Source: Acidimicrobiia bacterium (GTDB lineage: Bacteria > Actinomycetota > Acidimicrobiia > Acidimicrobiales > Ilumatobacteraceae). Taken from it: DNA of 6,577 nucleotides. How positions within the stretch are numbered: position 1 is the stretch's first letter; each line of letters starts with the position of its first letter. A program made the position numbers and the translations under genes. Below are positions 5,327 to 6,577 of the stretch, in pieces. Below the pieces are notes generated by a model. It saw only the letters and a list, made by a program, of their open reading frames with translations, was not told the origin of the DNA and searched no databases. The stretch lies in contig RFOJ01000053.1 of assembly GCA_009926705.1 (NCBI GenBank), positions 1-6,577 of the forward strand. Direction: 5' to 3'.

Positions 5327-6505
5327 ATGACAACCAAACCCGTCGACAAGTTCTCGTTCGGAATGTGGACCGTCGGCTGGCAGGCTCGCGATCCGTTCGG
5401 CGAACCGACTCGCCCCGCACTCGACCCGATGCACATCGTCGACAAACTTGCTGAGATCGGAGCCTGGGGCGTGACATTCCACGACGACGACCTCGTGCCC
5501 TTCGGCAGCAGCGCGAGCGAACGCGATGCAATTGTCGCCAAGTTCAAACAGCGCCTCACGGCGACCGGCGTCTGCGTGCCGATGATCACCACGAACTTGT
5601 TCGCCCACCCGGTGTTCAAAGATGGCGGGTTCACTAGCAATAACCGTGACGTGCGCCGATACGCGTTGCGCAAAGTGCTGCGCAACATCGAACTAGCTGC
5701 CGACCTCGGCGCAAAGACATTCGTGTTGTGGGGCGGCCGTGAAGGCGCCGAATATGATCACGCCAAAGATGTTCGCGCGGCTCTCGATCGTTATGCCGAA
5801 GCGATGAATACGCTCACCTCGTTCGTCATTGAGCGCAAGTACGACCTGCGCTTCGCCATCGAACCCAAGCCCAACGAACCGCGCGGCGACATCCTGCTGC
5901 CGACCATCGGTCACGCCATTGCGTTCATCGAGAAGCTCGAGCACTCGCACCTCGTCGGACTCAACCCCGAGGTCGGACACGAGCAGATGGCTGGGCTCAA
6001 CTTCACCTCCGGCATTGCCCAAGCGATGTGGCAGGGCAAGTTGTTCCACATCGACTTGAACGGCCAGCGCGGCATCAAATACGACCAAGACCTCGTCTTT
6101 GGTCACGGCGACCTCATCAATGCGTTCAGCCTCGTCGACCTGCTCGAGTTCGGTGGCGTCAGCGGTGCACCCGCCTACGACGGGCCTCGACACTTCGACT
6201 ACAAGCCCTCGCGCACTGAAGACGTCGATGGCGTGTGGTTCTCGGCCGCCGCGAACATGCGTATGTACCGACTGCTGCGTGATCGAGCTGCTGCGTTCAG
6301 AGCAGATCCCGAAGTGTGCGAAGCCCTCAAGGCAGCTCGAGTCGACGAATTGTCAAAGCCGACGCTGTCTGCCGGAGAAACGTGGAAGGACGTCCTGTCG
6401 AGCGACGGCATCGCCAGGTTCGACGTCGACGCTGCCGGCGTCAAGGGATACGGGTTCGTGCGCCTGCAGCAACTTGCCGTCGAACATCTGATGGGTGCCC
6501 GGTGA
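5327..6505 (+). CDS. xylA: Xylose isomerase, class I (Streptomyces type)
   Basis: This enzyme interconverts D-xylose and D-xylulose in the cytoplasm with two divalent metal ions (Mg, Mn or Co). The length, 392 residues, matches class I (actinobacterial) enzymes rather than the ~440-residue class II. Every expected active-site residue is visible, shifted by -2 from Streptomyces numbering: Trp14, His52 and Asp55 in TFHDDDL, Phe92, Trp135, Glu179 and Lys181 in IEPKPNEPRGD, Glu215 and His218 in NPEVGHEQ, Asp243, Asp253 and Asp255 in DLNGQRGIKYDQD. The last metal ligand is Asp291 in GPRHFDYKP, displaced by a 6-residue insertion (around 276-285) compared with Streptomyces. The C-terminal arm (about 325-392) involved in tetramer contacts is intact, so the enzyme should be active. 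The ATG at 5327 has AGAAAGG at 5312-5318, spaced by 8. It is 28 bases after the AhpD-like gene and one base before xylB. Confidence 0.97.
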   Translation: MTTKPVDKFSFGMWTVGWQARDPFGEPTRPALDPMHIVDKLAEIGAWGVTFHDDDLVPFGSSASERDAIVAKFKQRLTATGVCVPMITTNLFAHPVFKDGGFTSNNRDVRRYALRKVLRNIELAADLGAKTFVLWGGREGAEYDHAKDVRAALDRYAEAMNTLTSFVIERKYDLRFAIEPKPNEPRGDILLPTIGHAIAFIEKLEHSHLVGLNPEVGHEQMAGLNFTSGIAQAMWQGKLFHIDLNGQRGIKYDQDLVFGHGDLINAFSLVDLLEFGGVSGAPAYDGPRHFDYKPSRTEDVDGVWFSAAANMRMYRLLRDRAAAFRADPEVCEALKAARVDELSKPTLSAGETWKDVLSSDGIARFDVDAAGVKGYGFVRLQQLAVEHLMGAR

Positions 6506-6506
6506 A

Positions 6507-6577
6507 ATGACGCTGGTGGCGGGCGTCGACTCGTCCACTCAGTCGTGCAAGGTCGTCATCCGCGATGCCGCAACGGG
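6507..6577 (+). CDS. xylB: Xylulokinase, N-terminal fragment (3'-partial)
   Basis: An ATG at 6507, one base after the xylA stop, opens a frame that runs off the window. The 23 complete codons read MTLVAGVDSSTQSCKVVIRD followed by AATG. The GVDSSTQS-K-V core is the phosphate-1 motif at the N-terminus of FGGY sugar kinases, and next to xylA it indicates xylulokinase, which makes D-xylulose 5-phosphate from xylulose and ATP. The upstream region has only weak ribosome-binding sequence (GGGTG, GGTG), so translation probably depends on ribosomes coming from xylA. The rest of the kinase, including its substrate-binding residues, is outside the window, so the exact sugar is inferred from context. Confidence 0.85.
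   Translation, partial: MTLVAGVDSSTQSCKVVIRDAAT

Noticed and set aside
5059..5688. 209-residue open frame antisense to the AhpD-like gene and xylA
   Set aside because: It lies opposite two well-recognised genes, its translation resembles no family, and it is explained by GC-rich codon bias on the other strand.
5693..6193. 166-residue open frame antisense to xylA
   Set aside because: Lies entirely opposite the catalytic core of XylA, with no family resemblance and no convincing ribosome-binding site.

Overview
The window is GC-rich and densely coded, and it carries a D-xylose uptake and catabolism locus built as two divergent transcription units. The best guess for the source is an actinomycete-type, high-GC Gram-positive bacterium. 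The support is the Streptomyces-type class I xylose isomerase, a single-domain XylG, and a lipoprotein binding protein with a short acidic Asp/Glu/Thr/Ala linker after the lipobox Cys. Lipoproteins of this 'CGGDD' style together with FG-GAP/UnbV proteins bring Acidimicrobiia (Ilumatobacter-like) to mind, but that placement is inference only.

Layout, left to right. Bases 1-1197 (+) hold the 3' part of an FG-GAP/VCBS-repeat protein with a C-terminal ASPIC/UnbV domain; its 5' end is outside the window. It converges on the minus-strand transport operon, read right to left: xylF (lipoprotein xylose-binding protein, 4601 to 3498), a strong intrinsic terminator or attenuator (about 3430-3470), xylH (permease, 3344 to 2004) and xylG (ATPase, 1991 to 1227). 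A 160-base divergent intergenic region (4602-4761) holds a good xylF promoter, an inverted repeat overlapping its -35 box (candidate operator), and a GC-rich leader stem-loop ahead of the plus-strand operon. The plus-strand operon is an AhpD/carboxymuconolactone-decarboxylase-like gene (4762-5298), xylA (5327-6505) and the first 23 codons of xylB (from 6507, cut by the window end).

How they work together: XylF captures xylose outside the membrane, XylH with two XylG subunits imports it, XylA converts xylose to xylulose, and XylB phosphorylates it to xylulose 5-phosphate for the pentose phosphate pathway. The divergent arrangement with one shared control region suggests joint induction by xylose, but no regulator gene is visible. 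The unexpected member is the AhpD-like protein, which is the first gene of the catabolic operon although it has no known role in xylose use.

No tRNA, rRNA, CRISPR array, insertion sequence or integrase was seen. There is no gene-free stretch over 300 bases; the two longest are 3345-3497 and 4602-4761. I see no wholly new system here. The most interesting points are the AhpD-like operon member and the regulatory architecture.
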